Shown here: piece after piece, positions 13,803 to 15,449 of the stretch
How positions within the stretch are numbered: position 1 is the first letter of the stretch
Layout: the number at the start of each line of letters is the position of its first letter
Assembly: GCA_017999075.1 (NCBI GenBank)
Contig: JAGOBX010000025.1
Span: 1-15,449, forward strand
Source of the DNA: Candidatus Babelota bacterium
GTDB lineage: Bacteria; JAGOBX01
Direction of reading: 5' to 3'
DNA: 15,449 nt
Program-made: the position numbers and the translations under genes
The notes under the pieces: model-generated
What the model was told of the DNA's origin: nothing
What the model saw: the letters and a program-made list of their open reading frames with translations, nothing else
Databases searched by the model: none

Positions 13803-15449
13803 TTATTTCACTACGAAACTCAGTATTTTTTTAGGAATATAAACCGATTTTATAATTTCCTTTCCATTTAGCCATTGCTGAGTTTTTTCGTCTTTTAAAG
13901 CAGTTTCACGCATTTCGTTTTCTTCAATATCTGCATTAACTGTAAGTTTGCTTCTGACTTTTCCATTGATTTGAACAACAACAGTTATTTCGTCAAACAC
14001 AATAAATCTTCTGTCAAACATAGGAAAATTCTCTTTGAAAATTGATTCAGTATTACCTGTAATTTCCCATAATTCTTCTGTTATATGCGGAACAAAAGGC
14101 GCTGCAAGTTTTAAAATAGAATCAGAAAATAATTTTAATATAGAAGATTTAACATCCGCAACCGATTTCAATTCGTTGGTTAATTCCATAATTGCAGCCA
14201 CTGAAGTATTGAAATGAAACGATTTTTCAATATCCTCTCTGGCTTTTTTTATTGTCTGATGGATTTTACAGAGCAGTCTTTTATTATCTTTATTTAAATC
14301 ATCCCCATCTCCGGAATATGATTTTGTTTGTTTTAAAATTTCAGCATTTTCTGTTATGATTGACCATAATCTTCTTAAAAATTTATGCGATCCTATTACA
14401 CTTGTGTCAATCCATTCTGCATCTCTTTCCGGAGGTCCAATAAAAAGTGTGTACAACCTCTGTGTGTCCGCGCCGTATTTTTCTATTAAAATATCCGGAG
14501 AAACAACGTTTCCTTTTGATTTGCTCATTTTTTCAAGCTGGCCCGAAATATTGCTGACTTTACAAATCATCCCTTGAGTAAATAAAGCTTTAAACGGTTC
14601 TTTGATTCCTACATATTTTAAATCATAAAGGACTTTTACTATAAATCTTGAATACAGCAGATGTAATACAGCGTGTTCAATCCCTCCGATATACTGGTCC
14701 ACCGGCATCCATTTATCTATATCATCTTTTATGAAAGGAACTTTGTTTTCTTTAGGAGAAATAAATCTTAAAAAATACCAGCAGCTGCAAAGCCATTGAG
14801 CTATTGTATCAGTTTCCCTATGTGCAGGTCCGCCGCATTTAGGACATTTTGTATTGACAAATTCTTCTACAAAAGCTAAGGGGCTTTTTCCTTTAGGTTT
14901 AAAATCAACTTTATCTACTGACGGCAATTCAACAGGCAGATCTGTTTCAGGAACAGGCACTTCGCCGCATTTTTCACAAAAAATAATTGGAATAGGAGCT
15001 CCCCAATATCTTTGACGGGAAATAAGCCAATCACGTATTCTGTAATTGACTTTGAATTCTCCGCGTTTTGAGTCTGCAAGGTATTCTGTAATTTTTTTTA
15101 TTGCTTTAATGTTGTTTAACCCGTTAAAATCACCTGAATTTACAAGGTTTCCTTCTTCAACATAAGCCTGAGTCATTTTGTCCGGATTCAAAATTTCAGA
15201 TTCTGGCTGGATAACTATTATAATGGGTAATCCGTATTTTTTTGCAAATTCAAAATCACGTTGGTCATGGGCAGGAACAGCCATAACCGCTCCTGTTCCG
15301 TAATCCATTAAAGCATAGTTTGCTATCCAAAGAGGAACTTTTTCGTTGTTTAAAGGATTTATAACATATTTCCCAGTAAATACTCCTTTTTTTTCAGCAG
15401 TGTCTGAAGTTCTGGCGATGAAAGTTTGTTTTTTTACTTCTTCAATAAA
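13803..15449 (-). CDS. leuS: Leucyl-tRNA synthetase, C-terminal two thirds (5' end outside window)
   Basis: Cytosolic class I aminoacyl-tRNA synthetase charging tRNA-Leu. The frame is open to the window edge: reading 15449 to 15309 gives residues that include [11 protein letters not shown] and [10 protein letters not shown], the known lead-in to the editing-domain stretch [20 protein letters not shown]. The Met at 15308 is therefore internal and the gene starts beyond the window. Of about 820 residues, 548 are present. Seen in order are the end of the CP1 editing domain, [15 protein letters not shown], a zinc ribbon CEKC...CPKC, the second part of the Rossmann fold with the signature KMSKS (codons 14531-14517), the anticodon-binding helices, and the C-terminal domain with [11 protein letters not shown]. 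The protein end is complete (TAA at 13805-13803). The HIGH motif and editing Thr-rich loop are outside the window. The 79 bp after it hold only a weak 5-bp stem. Confidence 0.97.
   Translation of the reverse strand, partial: FIEEVKKQTFIARTSDTAEKKGVFTGKYVINPLNNEKVPLWIANYALMDYGTGAVMAVPAHDQRDFEFAKKYGLPIIIVIQPESEILNPDKMTQAYVEEGNLVNSGDFNGLNNIKAIKKITEYLADSKRGEFKVNYRIRDWLISRQRYWGAPIPIIFCEKCGEVPVPETDLPVELPSVDKVDFKPKGKSPLAFVEEFVNTKCPKCGGPAHRETDTIAQWLCSCWYFLRFISPKENKVPFIKDDIDKWMPVDQYIGGIEHAVLHLLYSRFIVKVLYDLKYVGIKEPFKALFTQGMICKVSNISGQLEKMSKSKGNVVSPDILIEKYGADTQRLYTLFIGPPERDAEWIDTSVIGSHKFLRRLWSIITENAEILKQTKSYSGDGDDLNKDNKRLLCKIHQTIKKAREDIEKSFHFNTSVAAIMELTNELKSVADVKSSILKLFSDSILKLAAPFVPHITEELWEITGNTESIFKENFPMFDRRFIVFDEITVVVQINGKVRSKLTVNADIEENEMRETALKDEKTQQWLNGKEIIKSVYIPKKILSFVVK

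Noticed and set aside
15306-15308. ATG as the start of leucyl-tRNA synthetase
   Set aside because: The frame continues upstream to the window edge with recognisable LeuS sequence, so this Met is internal.

Overview
The window is a very AT-rich bacterial segment (G+C by eye well under one third). It is densely coded: the longest non-coding gaps are 88 bp (11147-11234) and 79 bp (13724-13802), and no tRNA, rRNA, CRISPR array or insertion sequence is visible. The standard genetic code fits, since TGA acts as a stop. A GTP-type PEP carboxykinase whose tail resembles the archaeal/Thermococcus-like branch, a DUF4846 protein, signal peptides and polyprenyl-sugar enzymes suggest an anaerobic-looking bacterium from a low-GC lineage such as Elusimicrobiota or another candidate phylum. 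That assignment is a guess from gene content.

Layout. Left edge, + strand: the 3' end of a PEP carboxykinase gene (1-443), then a probable three-gene run of a PLP aminotransferase (508-1830), an orphan transketolase N-terminal subunit (1843-2658) and a large YfhO-like membrane protein (2700-5015). Converging on this from the right, and overlapping the YfhO gene by 8 bp at the stop codons, is a tight five-gene minus-strand operon. In transcription order it holds transketolase N subunit (11146-10304), transketolase C subunit (10311-9397), a fused SDR epimerase/dehydratase plus GT2 polyprenyl-phosphate glycosyltransferase (9404-7383), a zinc-motif SAM methyltransferase (7354-6467) and a B12-type radical SAM protein (6480-5008). 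Three of its four junctions overlap. Divergent from the operon is a secreted DUF4846 protein (11235-12059), which converges on a secreted TPR protein carrying a C39-peptidase-like domain (13723-12086). The right edge is the C-terminal two thirds of leucyl-tRNA synthetase (minus strand, 15449-13803).

How the genes may work together. The two convergent transcription units look like a cell-surface sugar module. In it, a split transketolase-like enzyme and an SDR domain would make or alter a sugar, the fused GT2 domain would load it on a polyprenyl phosphate, and the methyltransferase and radical SAM protein would tailor the product. The YfhO-like GT-C protein could transfer it to an acceptor outside the membrane, as in the known CsbB/YfhO pairing. 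The individual families are recognisable, but the combined pathway is inference. The most unusual single items are the SDR-GT2 fusion and the second transketolase N subunit, which has no C partner beside it.
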